In this document: positions 27,166 to 36,362 of the stretch, piece by piece
Layout of the letters: each line of letters begins with the position of its first letter
Position numbering within the stretch: the first letter of the stretch is position 1
NCBI GenBank assembly: GCA_003598175.1
Contig: QZKN01000178.1
Location: 1 to 49,575 of the forward strand
Direction of reading: 5' to 3'
From: Candidatus Omnitrophota bacterium
Lineage (GTDB): Bacteria; Hinthialibacterota; Hinthialibacteria; Hinthialibacterales; Hinthialibacteraceae
Length of the DNA: 49,575 nt
Made by a program: the position numbers and the translations under genes
Notes under the pieces: model-generated
Seen by the model: the letters and a program-made list of their open reading frames with translations, nothing else
Database searches by the model: none
What the model was told of the DNA's origin: nothing

Positions 27166-30100
27166 ATGAACACAACGCATTCCATTCATGTTTGTTTCTT
27201 TCTATTGTTTTCAATTGCAATCGACACGAATTTCTCCCGGGCGGATTGGTGGGAGCATCCTCATGACAAGTGGTACGTCAAAGACGATTGGAAAGCGGCA
27301 AAGGTCGATGAATTTGTTAAGACCATCCCGTTGCAAAATCTGGCGACCGGCGGTTGGATCGTAATTTGGGGGGAACAGGGTATTCATTTGAATGTAAACG
27401 GCGTCGACGTCATGAACCATGTCGATAAAGGATTGATCTACGATGCGGATTTGAGCGCTTATGTTCAAAACGCGACGGAAATACGTTTTCGCGGCGGTCC
27501 CGCCGCCATTGTTGCGGAAGGGGAAATTCTCGACGAGCAGGGGCTTTGTTATCCGTTTGCATCCGGTTGCAATTGGATTACACCCGTAACGACCGACATT
27601 CCGCTTCCACCGGCGGATAATGCGTACCGGCCGGGCGATACCGGCGGGGTGTTTCATACTGCCCATAATGCACGCCTGATGTATTATAACGACGAAGAAC
27701 GCGGGAAGGCGGAAATTTCTAAAAATCTGGCTCGTATCGATAAGTTAAGACAGCAATCCATCTTTCTCCTGCGTCGTTTTCGCTCAGTAGAGGAAATCCT
27801 TGGTTTTGATCAAACCACATTATCGCGGCGCGCGGAACGATACGCAATCGATCTGATGCAGGAAGCGGAAAGTATACTGAACTCCGTTGCGGTTCCCGCG
27901 CAAAAGCAAGGTGAATATGCCCAATCGATTGCCATGGCCCGAGAGGCGGCGGTATTGTTGTCGACCGCGGAATTGGCCGTAACCGCAGCGCGCGAAGTGG
28001 AAACCATCGAACGGCAGGAACACCACCTCGTCGCCTGCATCCAATTGATCAAAGAAGCGGGACTCGCGATAGCCGATCGTATCCGCGATTTCGAGGAAAT
28101 CCGAAACCTGCTATCCGCGGCCCGTCGTGAGGCGTCCATCGATGACTGGGGCAACGTTCATAAATGCACGGAAGCGGCGCAAGATAAACTCTCTCTGTTG
28201 AACGAATATCTATCCGCCGTTTGGGGAGCGCCCATCGGCAAGCCGGACGAATTTCCGGAAGATCGCTTCGGCTGGCTGAACGCGTGGCCGTTGATGGGCA
28301 ATGATCCCTCGCGATGGGAATTCACGGTCGTCAATCCCGCGGCGGATTGGATCGACCTGCGCGGCGTTTGGTCTTTTCGTCTCGATCCGGCAAACAGCGG
28401 CGTACAAAAAGGATGGCATCAATCCGACGTTCTGCTACGCAACTGGCATGAAATTATGGTTCCCGGTCCGTGGGAACGGCAAAATGTTCTGGATGGCAAT
28501 GACTATTCGCCCTGGGATTGCCCGTATCCGCTCAATGATCCGCGCAGTGATAACAAACCGTACAACGGCTATGCGTGGTACCGGCGCGAAATGTTGATTC
28601 CTTCGCGCTGGGCAGGCCGGCATATCGTGCTGCACATCGGCAAAATAGCGAACTGGGCGCGGATTTTTGTCAATGGAACAGCAATTGATCCACCACAAAT
28701 GGAACACGTCGCTTGTACGATTCCGAACGAACTCTTCAAGCCGGGCGAAATCAATACCATTGCCCTACAAATTTACAATCACAACAATTTCGGGGGAATT
28801 CTGCAAGGTCCGGTCTCTCTTGCCGTGGATGATTATCAACCGGAATTCATGATCACACCGTGTCCGATGGCTTGGGTGTCCGAGTCAACGGTCGAAACGC
28901 CGAACGACGTTGAACATGCGGTATTCTATTCTTCGTCGATGACGCCCACGGTGGTTTTTACTTCCGATCAACCTGCGATGCAGTTATGGGGCTGGGACGC
29001 GAAAGGATATACCCGTCCGGAAACCTTGTCTTTTATGAGCACCGATGGCTTGAAGCGTGTGAAATTAAATACAGCGAATCAAACTGTTGACGTGGGGCGA
29101 ATGGCCGAAAGTTGGCTGCTGTTGTCCGGTGGATTTTCTCCTCGCCGCAGTATGGCGTTGAAAAAATCCAGCCCCGTGCTCCTGATCTTCGAACAACGTC
29201 CTGTTTCCATACAGTGGATCAACAACGAATTGGATTTTTATCAGCTGAGTATCGTTTTCGAACGGAGCAACAGCAAAATCCTGATCCTGCCATTTACGAC
29301 GGATGAGAATCCTACCGCGGAAATTTGCAGGGAATGGGCGGCGCGACTTCGCTCGGTTCCCATTCAATGTTCCGAATTGTACAGCCTGGATAAAAAAGAT
29401 CTGCTCGGCGCGTTTTTTTTGAAATATCATTATTTTGACATTCCCGATTTCGCGAATGCGCCGATGGAACGAATCGCGCCCGTGCCGCAACTCCTTTCCT
29501 ATGCGGTGAAATACAATTTCCCCGGCTTGCAGATTCCCGAAGTCGTCACGTCGGGGTATTCGTCGGAATACACTCCATTTCGTTACCGGCCATCAAGCGA
29601 CGCCTTGCGTTATATCGCTCCTCTCGTCGACAAATCCAAATTGTTGAAAGGGGTGGGAGAACTCTTCGCCAAGCGCGAACCAAAATGGAATTCCCGCGGT
29701 GGGCTGACCGAACAGCAGATGTTCGATGATTGGAAGGAGTGGGGATTCGATCATTGCCGCTATGCTTTCGCCTGGAACGCCGATTGGGATATCCCCTTGC
29801 AGAAAGGCGTGGGAGGCCCCATCGATGACGATCCCGCATTGTGGGAACGCATGGATTCTCTCGTGCAGGAAATGACCGGACGCGGAATGCAGGCAATGCT
29901 TTGTTATTTCTTCAACGAAGATCAGCCGCAGCCGGAAAGCAAAAATCTCGTGCGCAATTCCTCCCGTTATTGGCGAATGCATCCGGAAGCGCGCGAGAAC
30001 GTTTACGAACTTTGGCGGCGCATCGCCGAGCGGTATGCGAACGAACCGGACGATATGATCGCGTATGACTTTCTCAACGAACCGGCCTATATGGACCGCG

Positions 30101-30600
30101 ACGACTGGAATCAGATCGTTAAAGATCTCACGCGCATCGTTCGGCTGGTCGATAAAAAGCATCTGATCGTCATCGAAGCCGGAGACGGCTGGTCGCAACC
30201 GGAATGGTTTTTATGGCTCGAACCGACGGGCGATCCGAACACAATCTATAGTTTTCACCATTATGGCAAACATTGGGGCTACCAGTATGACGAATACTAC
30301 CCCGGTTATCAAAGAAATCATGAAAGAGAAATCCAGACGCTGCTGGAAGCCATCCTGTTCGGCATCAAGAATAATGTTCCCCTTTATTGCGGCGAGTTCG
30401 GCGTTTCCATGATCTCGCCCGGCGAAGACCATCTCGTCTGGCTCGACGATTATTTACGCACGTTTGAACGCTTCGGCATCGGTTGGAACTGGTGGAACTG
30501 GAGCGGCAGCGACATCTACCGCACCGGCTTGCGCGCCGGCGAAGAAATCAGCCCGAATCTGCAGATTTTGCGAAAGTGGATCGACCGCAAGAAGCAGTGA
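27166..30600 (+). CDS. Secreted multidomain glycoside hydrolase: GH2-like sandwich plus GH5-like catalytic domain
   Basis: A 1144-residue exported protein with signal peptide MNTTHSIHVCFFLLFSIAI. Residues 30-180 are an unassigned beta-rich domain, 180-340 are Ala/Glu-rich helices, and 380-560 are a GH2-type sugar-binding jelly roll (DLRGVWSFRLDPAN, HEIMVPGPWERQ, YAWYRREMLIP, WARIFVNG). The C-terminal part from about 830 is a GH5-like (clan A) barrel: YDFLNEPAYM carries the acid/base Glu972, YSFHHYGKHW follows, and YCGEFGVS carries the nucleophile Glu1077. Such enzymes cut beta-glucans, mannans or related polymers; the specificity is not readable. Fusion of a helical segment with GH2-like and GH5-like parts is unusual. 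TATAAT at 27121-27126 could be its -10, but no good -35 is seen. Confidence 0.85.
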   Translation: MNTTHSIHVCFFLLFSIAIDTNFSRADWWEHPHDKWYVKDDWKAAKVDEFVKTIPLQNLATGGWIVIWGEQGIHLNVNGVDVMNHVDKGLIYDADLSAYVQNATEIRFRGGPAAIVAEGEILDEQGLCYPFASGCNWITPVTTDIPLPPADNAYRPGDTGGVFHTAHNARLMYYNDEERGKAEISKNLARIDKLRQQSIFLLRRFRSVEEILGFDQTTLSRRAERYAIDLMQEAESILNSVAVPAQKQGEYAQSIAMAREAAVLLSTAELAVTAAREVETIERQEHHLVACIQLIKEAGLAIADRIRDFEEIRNLLSAARREASIDDWGNVHKCTEAAQDKLSLLNEYLSAVWGAPIGKPDEFPEDRFGWLNAWPLMGNDPSRWEFTVVNPAADWIDLRGVWSFRLDPANSGVQKGWHQSDVLLRNWHEIMVPGPWERQNVLDGNDYSPWDCPYPLNDPRSDNKPYNGYAWYRREMLIPSRWAGRHIVLHIGKIANWARIFVNGTAIDPPQMEHVACTIPNELFKPGEINTIALQIYNHNNFGGILQGPVSLAVDDYQPEFMITPCPMAWVSESTVETPNDVEHAVFYSSSMTPTVVFTSDQPAMQLWGWDAKGYTRPETLSFMSTDGLKRVKLNTANQTVDVGRMAESWLLLSGGFSPRRSMALKKSSPVLLIFEQRPVSIQWINNELDFYQLSIVFERSNSKILILPFTTDENPTAEICREWAARLRSVPIQCSELYSLDKKDLLGAFFLKYHYFDIPDFANAPMERIAPVPQLLSYAVKYNFPGLQIPEVVTSGYSSEYTPFRYRPSSDALRYIAPLVDKSKLLKGVGELFAKREPKWNSRGGLTEQQMFDDWKEWGFDHCRYAFAWNADWDIPLQKGVGGPIDDDPALWERMDSLVQEMTGRGMQAMLCYFFNEDQPQPESKNLVRNSSRYWRMHPEARENVYELWRRIAERYANEPDDMIAYDFLNEPAYMDRDDWNQIVKDLTRIVRLVDKKHLIVIEAGDGWSQPEWFLWLEPTGDPNTIYSFHHYGKHWGYQYDEYYPGYQRNHEREIQTLLEAILFGIKNNVPLYCGEFGVSMISPGEDHLVWLDDYLRTFERFGIGWNWWNWSGSDIYRTGLRAGEEISPNLQILRKWIDRKKQ

Positions 30601-30632
30601 TGACGGAGTTTTCTTTTTACTTGGACCTATAA

Positions 30633-30980
30633 TTAAGAGGATCGGATCCATTCAGATAAATTATGTTTGATTCTGAACAAACGATCCTGCGAAATTTCAC
30701 CAATCATACCGATCAAATTGTTTCTTTCTACAACAGCAAGTCTTGTAGTGCGTATAACACTGACAAATTTGAGCCCAGAAAGTAAAAAATCATCAGAATC
30801 ATCATCAATGATTTCATCCAAGCCTTCAACATATTGATCAATCCTTGATGAAATCATACAAACAAGCCAGTCGTCATATTCTCCCGGCAGTTTCCTTAGC
30901 AATACAACCGGCCGTAGTTTGGAAACGGAGAGATCGGTGAACGGAAAATGAAGGAGTGCAATTTGACCGGCTTTTTTCAT
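30633..30980 (-). CDS. PemK/MazF-family toxin
   Basis: A 115-residue toxin of the MazF/PemK mRNA-interferase family. It starts KAGQIALLHFPFTDLSVSKLRP, which carries the family's GDIV-like opening and the FTDxxxSKxRPxxVL signature, and later has CMISSRID and FVSVIRTTRL. The start at 30980 overlaps the stop of the preceding gene by ATGA, the classical coupling overlap. The product should cut RNA and be held in check by the upstream small gene. It is 30 bases from the convergent GH5-like gene. Confidence 0.85.
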   Translation of the reverse strand: MKKAGQIALLHFPFTDLSVSKLRPVVLLRKLPGEYDDWLVCMISSRIDQYVEGLDEIIDDDSDDFLLSGLKFVSVIRTTRLAVVERNNLIGMIGEISQDRLFRIKHNLSEWIRSS

Positions 30981-31204
30981 AACCATTTCTCTATCAGATC
31001 GGATTCATCGTATTCTTGTTCTTCATCATTTTCTATTTCATTGAATAATGATGAAATGGATATTTTACTCCACTCCAGCTCCTCCTGCCGCCCTTTTTCC
31101 AGTTCGGTTTTATTAACCAAAACTTCAACAAAATCGAGTACTTGCTCTTGAAAAAATATAGGTAATTGATTCACTTTTTGGTGTATTTTTTCGGCTGTTG
31201 TCAT
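30977..31204 (-). CDS. Small antitoxin-like protein of the DUF2281 type
   Basis: A 75-residue protein, TAEKIHQKVNQLPIFFQEQV, then LDFVEVLVNK and an acidic C-terminal half (NEIENDEEQEYDESD). The N-terminal pattern (KIxxLPxxxQxEVLDFVExL) is that of DUF2281 proteins, commonly paired with PemK/MazF or VapC toxins. The acidic tail would bind the basic toxin. It shares a 4-base ATGA overlap both with the toxin downstream and with the winged-helix gene upstream, so all three form one tight operon. Confidence 0.8.
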   Translation of the reverse strand: MTTAEKIHQKVNQLPIFFQEQVLDFVEVLVNKTELEKGRQEELEWSKISISSLFNEIENDEEQEYDESDLIEKWL

Positions 31205-31566
31205 GATGGCCCTTTCTTATTATCATGGGTGGAATCTTTCGTTGATTGTTCAATTACATCCCATAATTCCGGGAATGCCCGTTTCAATTCCTGTAAATAT
31301 TCATTTCGAATTCCCCAAATTCCTTTTCCCATGTGTCGAAATATATCTTTATTTCCGGATACAAATGCTTCAGAATCAGATGAATGGGTATATATTATAT
31401 TTCTTACGGTTGCCTTCCATGTACCGGACAACTTATCAGTCATTATATCCTTTAATCTTTTATAAATTTGTTCGAGAGTTCCTGTTCCTCCGTTTTAAAA
31501 CAAAGCAAAAACACAGCGATCTTCCCATTTCATTTCGATAAAAATATTTTTTAATTGATTGATCAT
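31201..31566 (-). pseudogene. Winged-helix (HARE-HTH-like) gene interrupted by an in-frame TAA
   Basis: From the ATG at 31566 (GGAGAA 11 bases upstream) one continuous frame runs to 31201, broken only by TAA at 31497-31495 (codon 24). Before the stop it reads KWEDRCVFALF. After the stop it reads NGGTGTLEQIYKRLKDI, then SGTWKATVRNIIYTHSSDS and MGKGIWGIR. This is the winged-helix pattern (LxxxGGxxTLxEIY, then SWKATIRxxLExHSSDS and GKGxWGL) found at the ends of restriction-type nucleases and as single proteins. The stop falls where the family has a charged residue. A shorter 80-residue product could start at the ATG at 31443 after AAAGGA, losing the first helix. It overlaps the DUF2281 gene by ATGA. 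Confidence 0.7.
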
Positions 31567-31667
31567 TTGTTTTCGATTCTCCAAATATTTCTTAATATTT
31601 ATATAATATGCATAAATGACACCTCAAAACAAGGAACCAGTTGTCAGTATTACACTCTTTTTCGTAT

Positions 31668-32261
31668 TCACGGCACAAACCGCCGAATCGAACCGAACGA
31701 CTGCAATCCGTTCGACGCATCGAAATCCATGTGCCAACATCCCCGTTGAAATCCTTCCCCCGGAAAATAGCGCGTCATCGATGGCCCGACCGAATAGAGG
31801 ATGGCCAACCGGTTGCGGTAGTCGTTGTCCCCATTATACTCACCCGGCCCGCTGAACGGACTCCAAAACGTGCCCTCTGAACCTTTACGAGTAAAATATT
31901 CCGACGTAAGAAAATGCCACGAATCCGGCACCCACGTGGCGCCGGAGGTATCGCTGCCTTTATTAAACGGATCGCGAGGAAAAGCGGTGACATAAGCGAC
32001 TGGCGTGCTCAACACCGCGATATGTGTGAGCATGTATGTCGGCCAGGGACCGGTGTTCATATCCGGCGGCACATCGTTATGATCCACCTGATACATCATA
32101 ATTGCCGATCCCATAGCCTGCAAATCCCCCTGCACCCGCGCAATTTTCGCGCGAATCTGCGCATTCATGAAATTCGGCACGGCGATGGCGGCCAGGATTC
32201 CGATGATCGCCACGACGATCAATAACTCGATAAGCGTAAATCCACGTTTATTCATCCGCAT
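31668..32261 (-). CDS. Type II/IV prepilin (GspG/PulG-like pseudopilin)
   Basis: A 197-residue prepilin. KRGFTLIELLIVVAIIGILA is the class III leader and N-terminal helix, cut before the Phe by a prepilin peptidase. It continues IAVPNFMNAQIRAKIARVQG and then a variable globular part rich in Trp/Tyr. The C-terminal motif FDASNGLQSFGSIRRF is shared with the prepilins at 33919 and 42670. No peptidase or assembly ATPase gene lies nearby. A purine-rich AAGGAAAAGGA precedes the ATG. In this type of genome such proteins occur as large scattered families. Confidence 0.88.
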   Translation of the reverse strand: MRMNKRGFTLIELLIVVAIIGILAAIAVPNFMNAQIRAKIARVQGDLQAMGSAIMMYQVDHNDVPPDMNTGPWPTYMLTHIAVLSTPVAYVTAFPRDPFNKGSDTSGATWVPDSWHFLTSEYFTRKGSEGTFWSPFSGPGEYNGDNDYRNRLAILYSVGPSMTRYFPGEGFQRGCWHMDFDASNGLQSFGSIRRFVP

Positions 32262-32513
32262 GGTTTTTCCTTTTCCTTAAATCCACCTTCCCTTGCGACT
32301 TCTCAACTGCCGGAATTTGCCCGAAGGCGTTTTATGCAAATAATGTTCGTTTAAACGATACCGGATCCCCCGTTCAATAGGAACGGTAAACGGCAAAGGC
32401 GTTGGAGTTTGTGCTTTTATGAGATTGCATACATCCCACAAAGACGAAGACGCCAACGCCCTTGCCACCCCGACGGTAACCTGGTTGCCAAGCCCGACGA
32501 TTTCTAATTCCGA
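32262..32513. other. Intergenic region, 252 bases
   Basis: A minus-strand open frame at 32277-32468 has no ribosome binding site, domain or codon pattern I can support. I see nothing else in this stretch. Confidence 0.4.
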
Positions 32514-33581
32514 TCAATCCATCACCATCCATTCCTGCACGGCGGTTTCACCGGTAAATATCAATTTACCGCGTGGATAGGAGGCGAAGGGACCGCCGAT
32601 GACGTTGTTCCACGTAACCAACGTCAAGCCACGCGCCGCGGTATAATTGTCCGTGTATCCACAAACGTTGACCAGCCATTCGTTGCCGGATTTAACATAT
32701 TTTCCGTTTGCGTCCTTCACCAACGTCAGATTGGTTTCTCCCTCATTCCCTCGTTCGGCGATTCCCCATGCGGGATTCAACTGGCTGAAAGGAATAGCGA
32801 TTTCCAGGATGGGACGAGCATACACTTCGCCAGAAAAATAACCGGCGCCGGTTTTATGCAACAACGCGCCCGCGATCATCGGCAAAGCGCCTTGCGCTGC
32901 GGCTTCTGCCGGATCGAACGTGGGATTCCAATCGCCGCCAAGATAAGTGGTGTTATAGGCGCCGCTGGTGGAAAAGAAGGGAGGACCAGTCGGATGAGAC
33001 GCATTGCGGACGCCTTCGTTGTTTTCCGTATAGCCCGGATCCGCATCCAACGGGAACCACACGACATGATACCCATCGTTGACGCCGTTGCCGCCGGCAT
33101 TGGTAAAGGCTGGAGGATCGCTGTTGAATCCGTCGCCGGCTTGCCAATTCGGTTCGAAGAATATCTCGAGATTGGTGCCAATGCCGATGGAATAGGAATG
33201 GGTGTCATCATCATTTTCCACGGGATTGATAATCTGATTGCCCGCAATGCCGTTGATGGGAAGATCATACATTTCCGCTTCGTACAAAAAGTAAAGGTAA
33301 TTGTCGTCCCATAACGCGCGCCAGCGATAATTCAGGCCAATTAAATTGCCCTGATTCGATCCGTTGGAACTTTGATTGTTCAAACCATAAAAACCGGTGG
33401 TCCATTCGGAACCAGCCCATTCCGTTTCCGAATATACCCCATTCATCACGGGAGGCGTTCCCGTAATTTTGTTCACGACATATTCCCGAATGGCGTGAGG
33501 ATCAGAATAGGTGAATGGGGAAATACCCAACATCAAAATCCCAATAGCGATAAAGACAGTAAACTGTGTTTTCTGTTTCAT
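32514..33581 (-). CDS. Secreted CBM9-like (DOMON-type) carbohydrate-binding protein
   Basis: A 355-residue exported protein with signal peptide MKQKTQFTVFIAIGILMLGI. The body follows the family 9 carbohydrate-binding layout: ITGTPPVMNGVYSETEWAGS opens the sandwich, ALWDDNYLYFLYEAEM is the typical Trp-Asp-Asp-x-x-Leu-Tyr strand pair, LEIFFEPN is the metal-side strand, and LEIAIPFSQLNP closes the sheet. CBM9-like domains are often fused to xylanases; here it stands alone. It probably binds polysaccharide at the cell surface (inference). GGAGG lies just before the ATG. Confidence 0.75.
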   Translation of the reverse strand: MKQKTQFTVFIAIGILMLGISPFTYSDPHAIREYVVNKITGTPPVMNGVYSETEWAGSEWTTGFYGLNNQSSNGSNQGNLIGLNYRWRALWDDNYLYFLYEAEMYDLPINGIAGNQIINPVENDDDTHSYSIGIGTNLEIFFEPNWQAGDGFNSDPPAFTNAGGNGVNDGYHVVWFPLDADPGYTENNEGVRNASHPTGPPFFSTSGAYNTTYLGGDWNPTFDPAEAAAQGALPMIAGALLHKTGAGYFSGEVYARPILEIAIPFSQLNPAWGIAERGNEGETNLTLVKDANGKYVKSGNEWLVNVCGYTDNYTAARGLTLVTWNNVIGGPFASYPRGKLIFTGETAVQEWMVMD

Positions 33582-33918
33582 GTTGCCTCCACATTATGTC
33601 CAATGAATGATTTTTTGAAACGAATTAACGCTCAAATCCCTTTTTTCACCTCCTTTTCAGTAATGATGAATGAATGGGATGTAGGAATCGTCTTCCGACA
33701 AAGAATTCCATTATCTCCCGAGTTGTGCGCATTTATTTTATCGAATAAGTGATCAAAAAATCTAGGGGATCCAATTTAAAAAACCGATCGTTTTCACCAT
33801 GGGTCGGAGATTGATTGATTTTCTGAAATTTTCTACAATAATATGTGATTTGAGTAAAAAGGTGGGTATCGCTTCGCTCAACCCACCCTACATATTTTGA
33901 ATTGTGGGGAGTATGACT
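33582..33918. other. Intergenic region, 337 bases, with one palindromic repeat
   Basis: No gene is supported. The only structure is the family C hairpin at 33861-33891, just ahead of the ribosome binding site (GGGGAG, 33905-33910) of the prepilin gene. Confidence 0.5.
33861..33891 (-). repeat. Palindromic repeat family C, copy 1
   Basis: GGTGGGT (33861-33867), a 13-base loop containing CGCTTCGC, ACCCACC (33881-33887), then CTAC. Read on the minus strand it begins GTAGGGTGGGTTGAGCGAAG. Copy 2 at 47494 begins GTAGGATGGATTAGCGAAGC. Stem bases changed in matching pairs, so the hairpin is conserved. Confidence 0.75.
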
Positions 33919-34527
33919 ATGAAGAAAAAAGGATTTACGCTGATCGAATTATTGATTGTTGTTGCGATTATCGGGATTTTAGCGGCCATCGCCGTGCCCA
34001 ATTTTATGAATGCGCAGGTGCGAGCCAAACTGGCGAGAGTCGAAGCGGATTTGAAGGCTCTTGCCACCGCGTTGACGATGTATCGATTCGATAATGGCCG
34101 TCCGCCGAATGACATGACCACCCCCAATCACGGATGGGTGGTTTCGTATGCGATGTTGACCACCCCGGTTTCGTATATGAGCAACATTTTAGCGGATGTA
34201 TTTCAGGCGGACGACGTGCTGCAAGGCTCCGGCGTGCATCGTATCGGCGGTCCCGAAGGTCTCTTGAGTTATGATTACGGCACCGATGAATTTCACGGAT
34301 ATACCGGCGCGAATAAAAATCCGAATCATGCATGGTACCGAGCCTGGCGCAATTCGACCTGGAAAATCGGCAGTTGCGGACCGGATTTGAAATATCTCAA
34401 CGTCACGCATATTTCCGGATGGATTTCCGGAACGGCGTTCGATGCCACCAATGGATTGAATTCGGCGGGAGATATTTTCAGAGGCGAGGAATTTTACAGC
34501 AAAAACGCAAAGGAACGAGGACTCTAA
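33919..34527 (+). CDS. Type II/IV prepilin (GspG/PulG-like pseudopilin)
   Basis: A 202-residue prepilin opening MKKKGFTLIELLIVVAIIG and continuing VPNFMNAQVRAKLARVEADL, a typical processed N-terminal helix. The globular part has YRFDNGRPPNDMTTPNHGWV and ends with FDATNGLNSAGDIFRG, the C-terminal signature shared with the other two prepilins here. The start at 33919 is 8 bases after GGAG; an ATG at 33913 is too close. A strong terminator at 34596 ends the transcript. Confidence 0.88.
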   Translation: MKKKGFTLIELLIVVAIIGILAAIAVPNFMNAQVRAKLARVEADLKALATALTMYRFDNGRPPNDMTTPNHGWVVSYAMLTTPVSYMSNILADVFQADDVLQGSGVHRIGGPEGLLSYDYGTDEFHGYTGANKNPNHAWYRAWRNSTWKIGSCGPDLKYLNVTHISGWISGTAFDATNGLNSAGDIFRGEEFYSKNAKERGL

Positions 34528-34595
34528 TTGCGGATTTTCGGTAAGAGAGAAATAGGGATTCCGCTTCAATCCATTCAATATTGCTCTAACCAAAA

Positions 34596-34628
34596 CAGCC
34601 CGCTCAAAAGGAGCGGGCTGTTTATTTT
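34596..34628. terminator. Bidirectional rho-independent terminator
   Basis: CAGCCCGCTC (34596-34605), loop AAAAG, GAGCGGGCTG (34611-34620), then TTTATTTT. The 10-bp perfect stem has an A-rich left flank (CAAAA), so it also works for the convergent cold-shock gene ending at 34647. Confidence 0.92.
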
Positions 34629-34646
34629 GGTTGATTGATGTGGAGA

Positions 34647-34850
34647 TCAGCTGATGGCTACGACATTAACCGCTTTGGGGCCTTTTTCACCTTGCGCGAC
34701 GTCAAATTCAACGGTTTGGCCTTCATACAGGTTTTTGAATCCTTCCCCGCGAATATCGGAATGATGGACGAAAAGGTCTTTCGCGCCATCCTGTTCGATG
34801 AATCCATACCCTTTTTGCTCATTAAACCACTTCACTCGACCTGTTGCCAT
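34647..34850 (-). CDS. CspA-family cold-shock protein
   Basis: A 67-residue OB-fold RNA chaperone: MATGRVKWFNEQKGYGFIEQ carries RNP1 (KGYGFI), DLFVHHSDI carries RNP2 (VHHS), and the end is KGPKAVNVVAIS. It binds single-stranded RNA and DNA. The start at 34850 is 9 bases after AAGGAG; the upstream in-frame ATG at 34856 overlaps the spacer. The length is standard. The 250 bases upstream lack another convincing gene and may hold a long leader, as for many csp genes (inference). Confidence 0.95.
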   Translation of the reverse strand: MATGRVKWFNEQKGYGFIEQDGAKDLFVHHSDIRGEGFKNLYEGQTVEFDVAQGEKGPKAVNVVAIS

Positions 34851-35101
34851 GATCATTTACTCCTTAAAAATAGTTTGGAATCACACCCCACATCTTCTGG
34901 TACTTCCGGTGCTTCTCCAAACGTCCGGACATCCTGACAACGGCGATTGAAATGCACTTCCGGTAATCCAGTTACGGGATGAATCAAGAAACCATTATAC
35001 ATAAGTTTTAGGGGTTTGCTATCCCAAATATATTTTTTAACACAAAAATGTTCAAATCTTCGCTTTGAATGTTGTTTTTTCATCCCCAAAATGACCGTAA
35101 A
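34851..35101. other. Region upstream of the cold-shock gene, 251 bases
   Basis: A minus-strand open frame (34853-35089, 78 codons) has no recognisable domain; its stop lies in the cold-shock ribosome binding region. I do not support it as a gene. I see no strong promoter or hairpin. Confidence 0.4.
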
Positions 35102-36349
35102 TTATTCGGAGCATTCATGAAAGGCGTAAATATGGCCGCTGGTTGTGCTTACGAATAATCCATGATTGGCTACAGCAAGATCGTAAACCTGTCCTTGAAC
35201 GCTGGAATTCCACAACAACTCTCCATTTTTTGAGGAATACGCGCCAACATTTTCGTCTCCACCCGCAAATAACATGTCATCCGCCAAAATGATCGAAAAC
35301 GGATGCTTGGTTTTGACTTTCCAACGAATTTCTCGTTTTTTCCTGTCCAGGGCAAACAAAATATCATCCTGTAAAACATATGCCATGTCGCCGGAAACAA
35401 CCATGCAATTTGCATTGTCAAATTTGGCAAACGAATCTCGGGTTTCCGCATTGCTATCCGTAATCCAACCGGTTTTGTTGCCCGGTCCGTGGAAAAAGTG
35501 AGAATCCGGCGTTAAAAAGGCAAACACTCCCCCGCCGCCGCTCAATACGCCTTCAAGAGAACCATTCAATCGATTGAAAATCATCGGCGCGCGCCGCCCC
35601 TGCGGCACGTACAGTCTGGTTGATGAAGCCAAAAGCGCCCCTTCCATCGTCACATTTTCCTGCGTAACTTGAAACATACCGTCGCCGACCGTTTTTCCCG
35701 TTTCGGCGTCAACGGCGCATAAATAGGATTCCTTCCAAGGCAACAACGCCGCCGTGAAATAGGCGATTCCGTCGGCCACCAGCACGCCCGAACGGCAGGG
35801 CCATAATGGGATCAATTTTCCATTGCTGGGGATCAGTTGTTTATTGGTTTCGGGCGTGTATTTCCAAAGCAATTCACCATTTACCGCATCAAGACAATAG
35901 ACATATCCATCGTCGGAGCCGAAATAGAGTTTTCCACTCGCGAAAGTGGGAGCAATACGCACCGGACCGTCCGTGCAATACGACCATTGTTCCGTCCCAT
36001 CCAATGCATTCAGGCAATAGACGGAATCGTCGGCGGACGAGCTGAAAAACAGGGATTCTCCCACCACGATCGTGTAAAAAACCGGATCATAATTGCGCAT
36101 GGATTTCAAGCCGATAATGTTCGCGTAGGCGTCCCATTTTGCCGGCCCCGACCATGCTGTTTGCGGCGGAGCCGTTGATTCATACATCCACGTTTGCCGC
36201 AAAGTATTCACATCGATTGATTCCGCCGTGACTCCACTGCGGTAATAATCGTGTTGATAAGTGGGCCAATCTTCCGCGTCAAGCCGGATGGGATTGAAAA
36301 TCGTAACGACGATAGTAACTTTTATGAACATAAGTGAAATATATTTCAT
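35102..36349 (-). CDS. Secreted PQQ-like (BamB-type) beta-propeller protein
   Basis: A 415-residue exported protein with a short signal segment (MKYISLMFIKVTIVVTIF). It consists of PQQ-type blades, each with the YxLDxxxGxxxW tryptophan-docking pattern: VYCLNALDGTEQWSY, VYCLDAVNGELLWKY, LFALDRKKREIRWKV and VGAYSSKNGELLWN. DWPTYQHDYYRSG at the mature N-terminus is the usual opening of this family. These propellers serve as protein scaffolds or quinone enzymes; no PQQ ligands are identifiable. It lies 13 bases after the large LamG/PQQ gene, on the same strand, so the two are probably one operon. Confidence 0.85.
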   Translation of the reverse strand: MKYISLMFIKVTIVVTIFNPIRLDAEDWPTYQHDYYRSGVTAESIDVNTLRQTWMYESTAPPQTAWSGPAKWDAYANIIGLKSMRNYDPVFYTIVVGESLFFSSSADDSVYCLNALDGTEQWSYCTDGPVRIAPTFASGKLYFGSDDGYVYCLDAVNGELLWKYTPETNKQLIPSNGKLIPLWPCRSGVLVADGIAYFTAALLPWKESYLCAVDAETGKTVGDGMFQVTQENVTMEGALLASSTRLYVPQGRRAPMIFNRLNGSLEGVLSGGGGVFAFLTPDSHFFHGPGNKTGWITDSNAETRDSFAKFDNANCMVVSGDMAYVLQDDILFALDRKKREIRWKVKTKHPFSIILADDMLFAGGDENVGAYSSKNGELLWNSSVQGQVYDLAVANHGLFVSTTSGHIYAFHECSE

Positions 36350-36362
36350 GAGAATCCTCGTT

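Noticed and set aside
32277..32468. Minus-strand open frame of 63 codons
   Set aside because: No ribosome binding site or recognisable sequence; composition does not support a gene.
34853..35089. Open frame upstream of the cold-shock gene
   Set aside because: No similarity recognised and weak start; more likely the cold-shock leader region.
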